This document shows, in pieces, positions 8,712 through 16,775 of a DNA stretch of 64,000 nucleotides. Where the stretch lies: positions 540,962 to 604,961 of the forward strand of contig NZ_LT732540.1 of NCBI RefSeq assembly GCF_900155635.1, in the 5' to 3' direction. The DNA is from Olsenella urininfantis (GTDB lineage: Bacteria; Actinomycetota; Coriobacteriia; Coriobacteriales; Atopobiaceae). Each line of letters starts with the position of its first letter. The first letter of the stretch is position 1. Under the pieces are notes generated by a model. It ran no database searches. It was not told the DNA's origin and saw only the letters and a program-made list of their open reading frames with translations. The position numbers and the translations under genes were made by a program.

Positions 8712-8753
8712 TTCCCACGCCACCCCCCAGCCCAGCTGAAGACTGTAGGAAAT

Positions 8754-8782
8754 CCCCACAGGAAAAATTTTTTCCTGTGGGG
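8754..8782. terminator. bidirectional rho-independent terminator
   Basis: CCCCACAGG, then A5T6, then CCTGTGGGG forms a near-perfect palindrome with A and T runs on both sides of the stem. It lies between the converging nuclease and MFS permease genes and can end transcription from both. Confidence 0.85.
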
Positions 8783-8857
8783 CTCTGAAGGTTGCTGTGG
8801 CGAGAGGCGCCGGCGAGGTGGGCGAGAAGCCGCGTTGTGTCGGGCGCCGCGGTGGCG

Positions 8858-10090
8858 CTACCTCTCCTCGCCCTGCCTGTCGGGGACCTTGAGCATCATC
8901 ACGAAGCCCACCACGAACAGGATGACGATGGAGAACACGCCCAGGCTGCCGTTGCCGGTGCTGGCAGTCATGGTGCCCACGATGAAGGTGCCCATGATGG
9001 CCGCGTACTTGCCGAAGATGTCGAAGAAGCCGAAGTACTCGTTGGCGTGCTCCTTGGGGCAGAGCTTTCCGAACTCGGAGCGCGAGAGCGCCTGGATCCC
9101 TCCCTGGAAGAGGCCCACCATGATGGCCAGGAACCAGAACTCGATGGCGCTGCGCAGGAAGAACGCGGCAAAGCAGGTGATGAAGGTGTAGCCGCCAATG
9201 CCCACCAGGAGCATGGTCTTGGTGCCCAGCTTGCGTCCCAGCTTGCCGTAGATGATGGCCGAGGGGAACGCCACGAACTGCGTCACCAGCAGCGCCAGCA
9301 CCAGTTGCGCCCCCTCGATGCCCAGGTCGGAGCCATAGCTCGTGGAGAGCTTGATGATGGTGTGCACGCCGTCGATGTAGAAGAAGTAGGCAATGATGAA
9401 GTAGCGCATGGTGCGGTTCGCCCAGATGTCCTTGAGCGTCTTGCCAATGCCGCCCACGGCGCGCAAGAAGGCGTGGCTCTCGAGCGGCTTGAAGTGGGTC
9501 TGCTGTACGTCACGCAGCATGGGGACGGTGAAAAGCACCCACCAGGCGGCAGTCAGCGCGAAGGAGATCTGCATGGCGGTCTGGAGCGTGATCCCGATCC
9601 TGTCCTTGCCCAGCACCACCGCCAGGCAGAGGATGAACGGCACCACGCTTCCGATGTAGCCCCAGGCATAGCCCTGGCTGGAGACCTCGTCCATGCGCTC
9701 GTCGGTGGTTGCGTCAACCAGCAGCGCGTCGTAGAAGACGATCGACGAGTTCAGTGCAACGGACGAGAGCACGTACACCACAAGGAACGCGGTGGCGCTG
9801 GTGGGAAAGCCCATGGCAACGGTGGCGACAACGCCGGTGCCCACGGTGCCGATGATGAATTTCTTCTTCATTCCCTGCATGTCGGCAATCGATCCCAGTA
9901 TGGGCATGAGCAGTGCAATCACCAAAGACGCGATGGTCTCGGCGTAGCTCCAGGCAACCAGGGCCGGTCCGTCGGCGAGCGACTTGAAGTAGATGGGGAT
10001 GACGCTTGTGGCCAGAAGCATCAGCGCCGAGTTGCCCACGTCATACATGATCCAGCTCTTCTCGGCCTTGGTCATACGCTGCTTTCCCAC
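8858..10090 (-). CDS. MFS permease, Atg22/UMF1-like
   Basis: About 410 residues with 11-12 hydrophobic segments. SWIMYDVGNSALMLLATSV at the start, the FYDALLVDATTDER loop and the late GLFQGGIQALSRSEFGKL segment are typical of the Atg22-like (UMF1) branch of major facilitator permeases. Substrate unknown; yeast Atg22 exports amino acids from the vacuole, but this cannot be carried over. GTG 10090 is chosen because GGAGGGGG lies 5 bases upstream; the ATG at 10126 has no ribosome site. A TACAAT on the minus strand at 10127-10132 is a possible -10 box. It is monocistronic, between a terminator and a divergent gene. Confidence 0.85.
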   Translation of the reverse strand: MGKQRMTKAEKSWIMYDVGNSALMLLATSVIPIYFKSLADGPALVAWSYAETIASLVIALLMPILGSIADMQGMKKKFIIGTVGTGVVATVAMGFPTSATAFLVVYVLSSVALNSSIVFYDALLVDATTDERMDEVSSQGYAWGYIGSVVPFILCLAVVLGKDRIGITLQTAMQISFALTAAWWVLFTVPMLRDVQQTHFKPLESHAFLRAVGGIGKTLKDIWANRTMRYFIIAYFFYIDGVHTIIKLSTSYGSDLGIEGAQLVLALLVTQFVAFPSAIIYGKLGRKLGTKTMLLVGIGGYTFITCFAAFFLRSAIEFWFLAIMVGLFQGGIQALSRSEFGKLCPKEHANEYFGFFDIFGKYAAIMGTFIVGTMTASTGNGSLGVFSIVILFVVGFVMMLKVPDRQGEER

Positions 10091-10324
10091 GGTGTCCCCC
10101 TCCATAAGGCCTGCGTGACAGCGCACATTGTACGTGGACGGCAGCTCCTTTCGGACAGGAGCAAGACCCGTGACGGTGAGCGGCCCGCCTGGCCCGTATC
10201 CAATACCGGATGACGCGCATGCAGAGCTTGTGTCTGCCGCGTAAAGCCTCTTTTGCCACTTGCATCACGCGCGACAAAACTTGACCATGGAAGTCCCAGG
10301 CATCGCGTAAGAGGGAGGCCACAC

Positions 10325-11365
10325 ATGCCTGCGATCCTGACACACGAGTTCTTTGGCCGGGACGCCTTCGCGGACGTCGCGGCCCAGCTTGGCATGAACA
10401 CGCCCGAGGAGAGGGACGCCTTCCTCCTGGGCAACCAGGGGCCGGACCCCCTCTTCTACCTCATCGCGGACCCTCGCGTGGCCGAGTCCAACCACGTTGG
10501 CAGCCTCATGCACCATGTGCGCCCGGCAAAGCTTCTGAGCTCGCTTCATGACGCGCTCAGTATGCTCTCGAACGCCGAGAGAAACGTGGGCAGGGCGTAT
10601 GCGGCAGGCTTCCTCTGCCACTACCTGCTGGACAGCAGCGTGCACCCGTTGGTCTTCTCCACCGAGTACATGCTTTGTGACGCCGGGGTGAATGGCCTCG
10701 ACCGCTCGGATGGAACGCCGGTGCATGCGGAGATAGAGCGCGACATAGACGAGATGGTCCTCTATCGCAAGCTGCACAGGACCGTCCGCAGCTTCAAGCC
10801 CTACAGCGAGGTGCTGCGCGCCTCCGACCAGACGCTTGCCGTCATCGACAAGCTCTACTTCTACATGAACCTCTGGACCTTCAGCCGCACGCTGGACCTC
10901 GACTGCTACACCCGCGCCGTCAGGGCGTTCCGCCGCGTCCAGAGGCTGTTCTACACGCCCGCCAAGGGGAAGACCCTGGTTCTCTCGCCGTTGGAGCGCG
11001 CCCTTGCGCATCGCCGCTATTCCCTGTATGCGGCCATGTCGCATCGCAACCGAGCATCGGAGCACTCTGACTTCGCGAACGAGGAGCACGCGGTCTGGGA
11101 AAACCCCTTCACGGGTGAGCCGAGCACCGAGAGCTTCTGGGACCTCTATGAGGAGGCGCTCTCGCGCGTGTTCGACGCCGAGCGCGCGTTCTTCTCTCCG
11201 GGGTTCGGCGAGCTCTCTGCCAAGCGGCTCACGGGCAACCTCAACTTCTCGGGCCAGCCCACAGACCCCGTCAGACTGGAAGAGCCGCCCGCGCCCGAGC
11301 CACGGGCCTGCGTCCCCACCCAGGACCCAGCCATGGCCCAGGCCATGCCTCCGGCAGGCGCATAG
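10325..11365 (+). CDS. zinc-dependent phospholipase C family protein
   Basis: 346 residues. The first 150 residues carry the Zn-phospholipase C/P1-like pattern: THEFFGRDAF, LLGNQGPDPLFY, a His-rich MHHVRP, GFLCHYLLDSSVHPLVF and a second metal segment HAEIERDIDE. There is no signal peptide, so unlike secreted clostridial enzymes it should act inside the cell, perhaps on membrane lipids or another phosphodiester. ATG 10325 has GAGGGAGG 6 bases upstream. The last 40 residues are Pro-rich and probably disordered. It leads a rightward run with vsr 7 bases behind. Confidence 0.8.
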   Translation: MPAILTHEFFGRDAFADVAAQLGMNTPEERDAFLLGNQGPDPLFYLIADPRVAESNHVGSLMHHVRPAKLLSSLHDALSMLSNAERNVGRAYAAGFLCHYLLDSSVHPLVFSTEYMLCDAGVNGLDRSDGTPVHAEIERDIDEMVLYRKLHRTVRSFKPYSEVLRASDQTLAVIDKLYFYMNLWTFSRTLDLDCYTRAVRAFRRVQRLFYTPAKGKTLVLSPLERALAHRRYSLYAAMSHRNRASEHSDFANEEHAVWENPFTGEPSTESFWDLYEEALSRVFDAERAFFSPGFGELSAKRLTGNLNFSGQPTDPVRLEEPPAPEPRACVPTQDPAMAQAMPPAGA

Positions 11366-11372
11366 GGGCGGC

Positions 11373-11888
11373 GTGGAAGGGGTCAGCGCAGCCACGCGTC
11401 ACGTGATGCAGGCCAACAAGAGCAAGAACACCAAGCCAGAGCTGCTTGTTCGCTCGGCTCTGAGGCAGGCGGGCCTTACAGGTTATCGCCTGCACTGGAA
11501 GAAGGCCCCGGGGAGGCCCGACATCTGCTACCCGGGGCGCAGGCTGGCCATCTTCGTGAACGGCTGCTACTGGCATCGCTGTCCCTACTGCAACCTTCCC
11601 CTCCCCAGGTCAAACGTCGAGTTCTGGCAGGCCAAGTTCCAGCGCAACCGCGCGCGCGACCGCCGCGACGTGGAGGGGCTCATCGCCAGCGGCTGGACCG
11701 TGGCGGTCATCTGGGAGTGCAGGCTCAAGGGAAGCGCGCTCGAGGCAAGCATGGAGGAGCTTGTCCGTCTGGTGAGGGGTTGCGCCAAGGACCAGACGGG
11801 CGGCCGCCTGGTCGAGATCGGCTCCACCGCCCCCTGGAGGCTGCGCGTCACACGCGAGCGCTACCATCGCCTGCGCGTGCCCCGCTGA
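11373..11888 (+). CDS. vsr: very short patch repair endonuclease Vsr
   Basis: 171 residues from GTG 11373, with AGGGG just upstream. Vsr nicks 5' of T in T:G mismatches left when 5-methylcytosine deaminates. The family signature is complete: ANKSKNTKPELLVRSAL, GRPDICYPGRRLAIFVNGCY with the catalytic Asp, WHRCPYC with metal ligands, FQRNRARDRRD and SGWTVAVIWEC. Vsr genes normally sit beside their cytosine methylase; none is in this window, so it is solitary here. It follows the Zn-phospholipase-like gene by 7 bases, within a run that also holds a hypoxanthine-DNA glycosylase. The C-terminal 40 residues are longer than usual. Confidence 0.9.
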   Translation: MEGVSAATRHVMQANKSKNTKPELLVRSALRQAGLTGYRLHWKKAPGRPDICYPGRRLAIFVNGCYWHRCPYCNLPLPRSNVEFWQAKFQRNRARDRRDVEGLIASGWTVAVIWECRLKGSALEASMEELVRLVRGCAKDQTGGRLVEIGSTAPWRLRVTRERYHRLRVPR

Positions 11889-11973
11889 TGTGGGGCCTGG
11901 GTGCTGGTAGGGTAGAGGGTAGACGTGGCGCCACGCATCGCCCGCATGGCGTCCTCTTGGAGAGGTAGGGACA

Positions 11974-12774
11974 ATGGCAAGCTACGCTTTCTCAGACGTG
12001 CACGGACACCTGGCCGCGCTCGATCGCTTGCTCGAGAGGGTCTCTCCCTCCTCGGCCGACCGCATCTACATGCTGGGCGACATGATCGACCGCGGCCCTG
12101 ACCCCGTGGGCGTCATGCAGCTCTGCCGCGGCCTCCCCAGGTCGGTGGTCCTCATGGGCAACCACGAGGACCTCATGCTCTCCTACCTGCGCGACCAGTC
12201 CGACCCTGTGGTGCGCCTCAACTGGGAGCGCAACGGCGGCACGAGCACGGCCGAGGGCCTGCGCGCGATGGACGACCTCAAGCGCATCGAGCTGCTCGAC
12301 TGGATTGCGTCGCTTCCCAGCTACGCGCATGCCTTCGTGGGCGAGAGACCCTACATCCTGGTGCATGCCGGCATTGCCACGACGGGCCTCGCCCCTGCCG
12401 AGACCTGGACGGACGATGTCTTGGAGCAGCTGCTCGCCACCCAGCGCAGGGACGACCTCCTCTGGATCAGGGACGAGTTCTGGGGCCAGCCCACCCACCT
12501 CCTGAACGAGCGGGGAGAGGGGCCCGTGGTAGTTGCGGGGCATACCCCCAGCCTCTACCTGCCGGGCATGGCGGACCGCATGGGACGCATGCCCCTCGGC
12601 GACGACGGCCGCTGTCGCATCGTGCGCGTCGGCGCCTGCGCTGCCACCTGCATGGTGGCGGACCGCTGGGACATCGACTCGGGCGCCGCGAGCGGTGCGG
12701 GCATGGGCCAGGTGAGCATGCTGCGCCTGGACGACGGGGCTGAGTTCTACGAGCCCGTTCGAGAGGGGGAGTAG
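11974..12774 (+). CDS. calcineurin-like metallophosphoesterase (Ser/Thr phosphatase type)
   Basis: 266 residues with the full two-metal phosphoesterase set: FSDVHGHLAALDRLL, MLGDMIDRGPDPVG, LMGNHED, VHAGI and VAGHTP. The spacing is that of lambda-PP/PrpA-type protein phosphatases and Ap4A hydrolase-like enzymes. ATG 11974 has GGTAGGGA just upstream. One base separates its stop from the next gene, so it is co-transcribed with the DNA glycosylase. The substrate cannot be told: phosphoprotein or dinucleoside polyphosphate are both possible. Confidence 0.88.
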   Translation: MASYAFSDVHGHLAALDRLLERVSPSSADRIYMLGDMIDRGPDPVGVMQLCRGLPRSVVLMGNHEDLMLSYLRDQSDPVVRLNWERNGGTSTAEGLRAMDDLKRIELLDWIASLPSYAHAFVGERPYILVHAGIATTGLAPAETWTDDVLEQLLATQRRDDLLWIRDEFWGQPTHLLNERGEGPVVVAGHTPSLYLPGMADRMGRMPLGDDGRCRIVRVGACAATCMVADRWDIDSGAASGAGMGQVSMLRLDDGAEFYEPVREGE

Positions 12775-12775
12775 G

Positions 12776-13312
12776 ATGGGCGACCCTGAGCTGGTATCGT
12801 CCCCGCTGCCTGCGGTCTTCTTCGAGGACAGCTACGTTCTGCTCCTGGGCAGCCTTCCCAGCCCCAAGTCGCGCGAGAGGGGCTTCCATTACGGGCATCC
12901 CCAGAACCGCTTCTGGCCGCTCATGGCCGCGCTCTGGGAGGAGCTGCCGCCGAAGGACCTGGAGGAGAGACGCTCGTTCCTGCGCAACCACCACCTCGCC
13001 CTGCATGACGTGCTCCGAAGCGCGGAGATTAAGGGCGCCTCGGACGCCTCGATAGCCAGCCCCGTGGCAAATGACCTCAGGCCCATCCTGGAGGCAGCCC
13101 CCATTCGGCGCATCTTCTGTACGGGCTCCACGGCGGGCAGGCTCTACCGAAGGCTCATCGAGCCAGAGCTCGGCATACCCTGCGAGGTGCTGCCCTCCAC
13201 CAGCCCCGCAAACGCCCGCTGGCGCATGGGGGACCTCCTGCGCGACTACGCGGTGGTGCGCGAGGTGGTTGAGGGCGCGTGCTTCTCGGGTGCCGCGTTC
13301 CCCAAACTCTGA
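12776..13312 (+). CDS. hypoxanthine-DNA glycosylase (UDG superfamily, family 6)
   Basis: 178 residues. The front has LLGSLPSPKS and HYGHPQNRFWPLM, the form of motif 1 that marks the family 6 hypoxanthine/deoxyinosine glycosylases, and the end has PSTSPANARW as motif 2. These enzymes remove hypoxanthine formed by adenine deamination. It is a cytoplasmic protein of normal family length. It begins one base after the phosphatase stop and shares the GGGGGAGTAG purine run as ribosome site. Together with vsr 0.9 kb upstream, it makes two enzymes for deaminated bases in one run. Confidence 0.88.
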   Translation: MGDPELVSSPLPAVFFEDSYVLLLGSLPSPKSRERGFHYGHPQNRFWPLMAALWEELPPKDLEERRSFLRNHHLALHDVLRSAEIKGASDASIASPVANDLRPILEAAPIRRIFCTGSTAGRLYRRLIEPELGIPCEVLPSTSPANARWRMGDLLRDYAVVREVVEGACFSGAAFPKL

Positions 13313-13361
13313 GAGAATGACAGCGCCGAGCGACTACACGAAGCTGAAATGAGAGACGTCG

Positions 13362-15410
13362 ATGAGGCTGAGCGAGATGACAGGGAAAGAGAGCCCTGCC
13401 GGCGACCTTCTGAGGGGCGCTGGCAAAGACTTCCTGCACGGGCAGCTGCGATGCGTGGACGAGGGAGGCGGCTGGGTGAGGCCCTGGCGCTTCTCGGCAG
13501 ACCAGATGCGCGCCCTTGGCAGCTGCCAGGCCTGGCATCCGGGTCTTTTCAGGCAGATGGCGCGCACCACGGCAGGCATCTGCCTGGAGCTGACCACCGA
13601 CTCATCCGAGATCGTCGTGGAGCTGCGAGTGGACGAGGAGCCCAGCGCAACCAGGGCCGTGCTCGACTACGTGGACGGAGCGCAGGTTGAGGCGCGTATG
13701 CCGCACGACGGCGTCTCCCTGGACGTGGACGGCCGCCATGTCGCGGCCGCGATGCCGGGCCAAGACGAGGAGCTCATGGCCTTCGCGCTGGACGACCCGG
13801 ACGGCGCCCCTGCGGGTGGCATCATGCAGCTTCCCGGGTTCGGGGGCAAGCATCACGTGCGCGTGTGGCTCCCGTGCCTGCGCGGCTGCGTGATCAGGGA
13901 CGTTTTGGGGAACGGCACGTTTCTGGAGCCCGTGGACCCGCGCCCGCAGCTTCTGGTGCTGGGGGACTCCATAGCGCAGGGCTTCGTGTCTGACGACCCC
14001 GCGCTCAGCTGGTGCGCCCTTCTGTCCCAGAGGCTGGGTCTTGACCTGGTGAACCAGGGCCTGGGGGGACAGGTCTTCCAGCCTGGCTCCTTCTACGGCT
14101 TTGCCGAGGGCGTCTCCCCCCAGAAGATCGTTGTCGAGTTTGGCGCCAACTACCGCTACGAGCACTGCCTGGACCGCCGGGTGACCAGGGACATCCGCTC
14201 CTACCTGCTGGAGGTCTCAAGGCTCTGGCCCGCGGTCCCCACCTGGGTGCTCACGCCGCTCTGGCATGACGAGCAGGGCTATCCCTCCCACAGCATGAGC
14301 TGCTGGGAGCGCGTCCCCATCTTCCTTGCGGCGCACTGCGCCCCTCACGACCAGATGCGCCTGGTGGACGGCCGGCGCCTGCTCGACCCCAAGACCTCGC
14401 TCATGGCGGACGGCTTCGAGCACCCCAACCCCCAGGGACAGCGCCAGCTTGCCCTGCGCTTGGCCGCAAGCATCGAGGCGACGGACGAGACGGGCCAAGA
14501 CGTCCTGCGCGCCCGCGCCAAGGAGGCGCTCAGAGACGCTCCCAGGAGGGCCTTCCCGCTGGTGGAGGCCGTGCGAAGGGGGCTGGGGCGCGTGGTCTTC
14601 GCGCGCGTGGGCTGCGTGCTGCTGGAGCTCCCGGACGGTCAGGAGCTCTTCTGGGCGTCTGATTACGAGCTTGGCCGCTCCGTTATCGCCGCCGTCATGA
14701 AGGGGCAGGTGGTGGACGCGCTCGAGCCCGGCCTGGTGAGGGACATCGAGCTGACGCATGGCCTGGGGGAGGTCTCTCCCTACCATCTGGCCATCTACGA
14801 GGGCTCCGATCCCCTTGAGCCTGATGCCAGCAAGGACATCCGCGTCCTGGACGAGAGCCACTTCAGCCAGGTGCGCGCCCGCTACAGCCATCCCGAGTAT
14901 CAGACGGACGACCAGGTGAGGGCGCTCCTTGCCGCGGGGAAGGTCCTGGGTGGCTTCGAGGGAGGCGAGCTCGTGGGCTTCATCGGCGAGCATCCCGAGG
15001 GATCCATGGGCATGTTGGAGGTCTTCGAGGGACACCGCAGGGCCGGCTGGGCCCAGGCGCTCGAGGCCGCCAAGATCAACGAGCAGCTCTCTCTGGGCCT
15101 TGTGCCCTGGGGGGAGATATATCCAGACAACAGGGCGTCGCTCAGGCTTCAGCGCAAGCTTGGGCTGCGGGTCACCCCCTCCAACGAGCAATGCTTCCTC
15201 TCGGCACGCGTCGAGGCCGAGCTCCGGAAGGAGTTTGCCCAGATGGATGAGGGCGAAGCGCCGGCGAGCGAAGGGAAGGCTGCCATCTTCGAGCGGCATG
15301 CAGCCCCCGAGGCCAGCGATTCCCTCGCACGCCTTGCGCAGGAGCTGGGGCTGAGGCTCGTGGACGAGGTCTGTGCCCCTCCCACGCCCCTGGAAGGGGA
15401 CGACGCCTAA
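13362..15410 (+). CDS. SGNH/GDSL hydrolase fused to a GNAT acetyltransferase
   Basis: 682 residues. About 40-190 is a beta-rich region like the N-terminal domain of CE2 esterases. About 195-370 is an SGNH hydrolase: LLVLGDSIAQGF with the nucleophile Ser near 202, the block-III-like FGANYRYE, and DGFEHPNPQGQ supplying the Asp/His pair near 350. About 490-620 is a GNAT fold with an acetyl-CoA loop (EGHRRAGWAQALEAAKI) and the typical GEIYPDNRASLRLQRKLGL end. There is no signal peptide. One protein that could both remove and add acyl groups is unusual; the substrate may be a sugar or a small secreted product. The start is uncertain: ATG 13362 and ATG 13377 are both in frame with weak ribosome sites. 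Confidence 0.8.
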   Translation: MRLSEMTGKESPAGDLLRGAGKDFLHGQLRCVDEGGGWVRPWRFSADQMRALGSCQAWHPGLFRQMARTTAGICLELTTDSSEIVVELRVDEEPSATRAVLDYVDGAQVEARMPHDGVSLDVDGRHVAAAMPGQDEELMAFALDDPDGAPAGGIMQLPGFGGKHHVRVWLPCLRGCVIRDVLGNGTFLEPVDPRPQLLVLGDSIAQGFVSDDPALSWCALLSQRLGLDLVNQGLGGQVFQPGSFYGFAEGVSPQKIVVEFGANYRYEHCLDRRVTRDIRSYLLEVSRLWPAVPTWVLTPLWHDEQGYPSHSMSCWERVPIFLAAHCAPHDQMRLVDGRRLLDPKTSLMADGFEHPNPQGQRQLALRLAASIEATDETGQDVLRARAKEALRDAPRRAFPLVEAVRRGLGRVVFARVGCVLLELPDGQELFWASDYELGRSVIAAVMKGQVVDALEPGLVRDIELTHGLGEVSPYHLAIYEGSDPLEPDASKDIRVLDESHFSQVRARYSHPEYQTDDQVRALLAAGKVLGGFEGGELVGFIGEHPEGSMGMLEVFEGHRRAGWAQALEAAKINEQLSLGLVPWGEIYPDNRASLRLQRKLGLRVTPSNEQCFLSARVEAELRKEFAQMDEGEAPASEGKAAIFERHAAPEASDSLARLAQELGLRLVDEVCAPPTPLEGDDA

Positions 15411-15503
15411 TTGCTGTCCGCCCCCCCCGCGCTATGCTGTGAACAGAAAACCAGACGGCGGGGACGGGCTGGCCCAGGTCCCGCCACATTGTTTGGAGGA
15501 AGC

Positions 15504-16745
15504 ATGCCCCAGCTCGTTAATCCCATGGCGCCAACACTTTCCGGCAGGCTCTCGCCCCGCGCGAGCGAGCAGGTCCTGCAGCTCCGACGCGCGGGCGGTC
15601 TCTCGCCCTTCGCCACAAGGGACGAGCAGGTCCTGCGTCGCAACCCAGACCATGACGGTGCCAGCGTGCTGCGCCCCGCCTTCGTGCGCGACTGCGAGAA
15701 GGTCCTGCACACGCCTGCGTACAATCGACTCAATGGCAAGACCCAGGTGTTCTCCTTCCGCCCCGACGACGACATCTGCCGCCGGGGCCTGCACGAGCAG
15801 ATGGTGGGGCGCGTCGCCCGTGACATCGGCCGCGCGCTGGGGCTCAACCTCGACCTCATCGAGGCGATCGCCCTGGGGCATGACGTGGGCCACACGCCCT
15901 TCGGCCATGCGGGGGAGCGCTTCCTCAATGGCATCTACCACCAGTGCACGGGTCGCTGGTTCTTTCACAACGTTCAGAGCGTGCGCGTGTTGGACGTGCT
16001 CTATGGGCGCAACCTCTCTCTGCAGGCGCTTGACGGCATCATCTGCCACAACGGAGAGTTCGAGCAGCAGACGTTCGAGACGAGCGGGCTCTCCGGCTTT
16101 GAGGAGTTCGACCGCATTGTTGACGGGTGCTGGGAGAGGGGAGACCTCGCCATAGGCAAGCTGCGTCCCATGACGCTCGAGGGCTGTGTGGTGCGCGTCT
16201 CGGACATGATCGCCTACGTGGGCAAGGACCGCCAGGACGCCCTGCGTGCGCACCTGGTGGACGCCGACGGCTTCGATGACGGGCTGGGCGGGGCCTACAA
16301 CGCCTGGGCGCTGTCCGCCTTTGCGGCGGATGTGGTGGAGAACAGCCTGGGCAAGCCGCGCGTGGAGATGAGCGAGGAGGGCTTTGCGGAGCTCAGGCGC
16401 GCGAAGCGCGAGAACTACCAGAAGATCTACGCCGCCAGCGAGGTGAACGGCGACTTCGCCCAGGGCGTCGAGGAGCTCTTCGGCCTGCTCTACGAGCACG
16501 AGCTCGGGGCCCTGCGTGCCGGCAGGGAGGAGAGCGCCATCTTCGCGCAGCACATTCGCCCGCTGGAGAGGCATCTCTCCCATTACGGCCGCACGCATGA
16601 CTTCGAGGCGGACCCAGACCAGACGGTCTGCGACTTCATCAGCGCCATGACGGACGATTACTTCATTGCCAGCTGCGAGGCGCTCTTCCCCGAGGCCCGC
16701 AGGCTCTTCCCGCAGCGCAGCTACTTCGATGGCGTGCGGGCATAG
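15504..16745 (+). CDS. dgt: dGTP triphosphohydrolase-like HD protein
   Basis: 413 residues. The HD phosphohydrolase metal site is complete: early R.LNGKTQVF, HEQMVGRVARDIG, IALGHDVGHTPFGHAGE (the HD pair) and VVRVSDMIAYVGKD with the last Asp. The enzyme would cut dGTP (or other dNTPs) to the nucleoside and triphosphate, affecting dNTP pools and phage resistance. I use ATG 15504 because GGAGGAAGC lies just before it; the frame stays open upstream but without a ribosome site. It is separated from the SGNH-GNAT gene by about 90 bases with a C-run and may have its own promoter. Confidence 0.88.
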   Translation: MPQLVNPMAPTLSGRLSPRASEQVLQLRRAGGLSPFATRDEQVLRRNPDHDGASVLRPAFVRDCEKVLHTPAYNRLNGKTQVFSFRPDDDICRRGLHEQMVGRVARDIGRALGLNLDLIEAIALGHDVGHTPFGHAGERFLNGIYHQCTGRWFFHNVQSVRVLDVLYGRNLSLQALDGIICHNGEFEQQTFETSGLSGFEEFDRIVDGCWERGDLAIGKLRPMTLEGCVVRVSDMIAYVGKDRQDALRAHLVDADGFDDGLGGAYNAWALSAFAADVVENSLGKPRVEMSEEGFAELRRAKRENYQKIYAASEVNGDFAQGVEELFGLLYEHELGALRAGREESAIFAQHIRPLERHLSHYGRTHDFEADPDQTVCDFISAMTDDYFIASCEALFPEARRLFPQRSYFDGVRA

Positions 16746-16762
16746 GCCTTCGGCCCCTGGTC

Positions 16763-16768
16763 TACAAT
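16763..16768 (+). promoter_or_regulatory. candidate -10 box giving a leaderless rarA transcript
   Basis: TACAAT stands 7 bases before ATG 16776, so a transcript started at the usual distance would begin at or next to the A of the start codon. No Shine-Dalgarno sequence is present before this ATG. The -35 region is weak. Confidence 0.4.
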
Positions 16769-16775
16769 TGCTGTC

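Noticed and set aside
8792-10213. 473-codon plus-strand frame over the MFS permease
   Set aside because: The His/Glu/Asp/Gln-rich translation is the mirror of membrane-helix codons on the other strand; no start site or family match.
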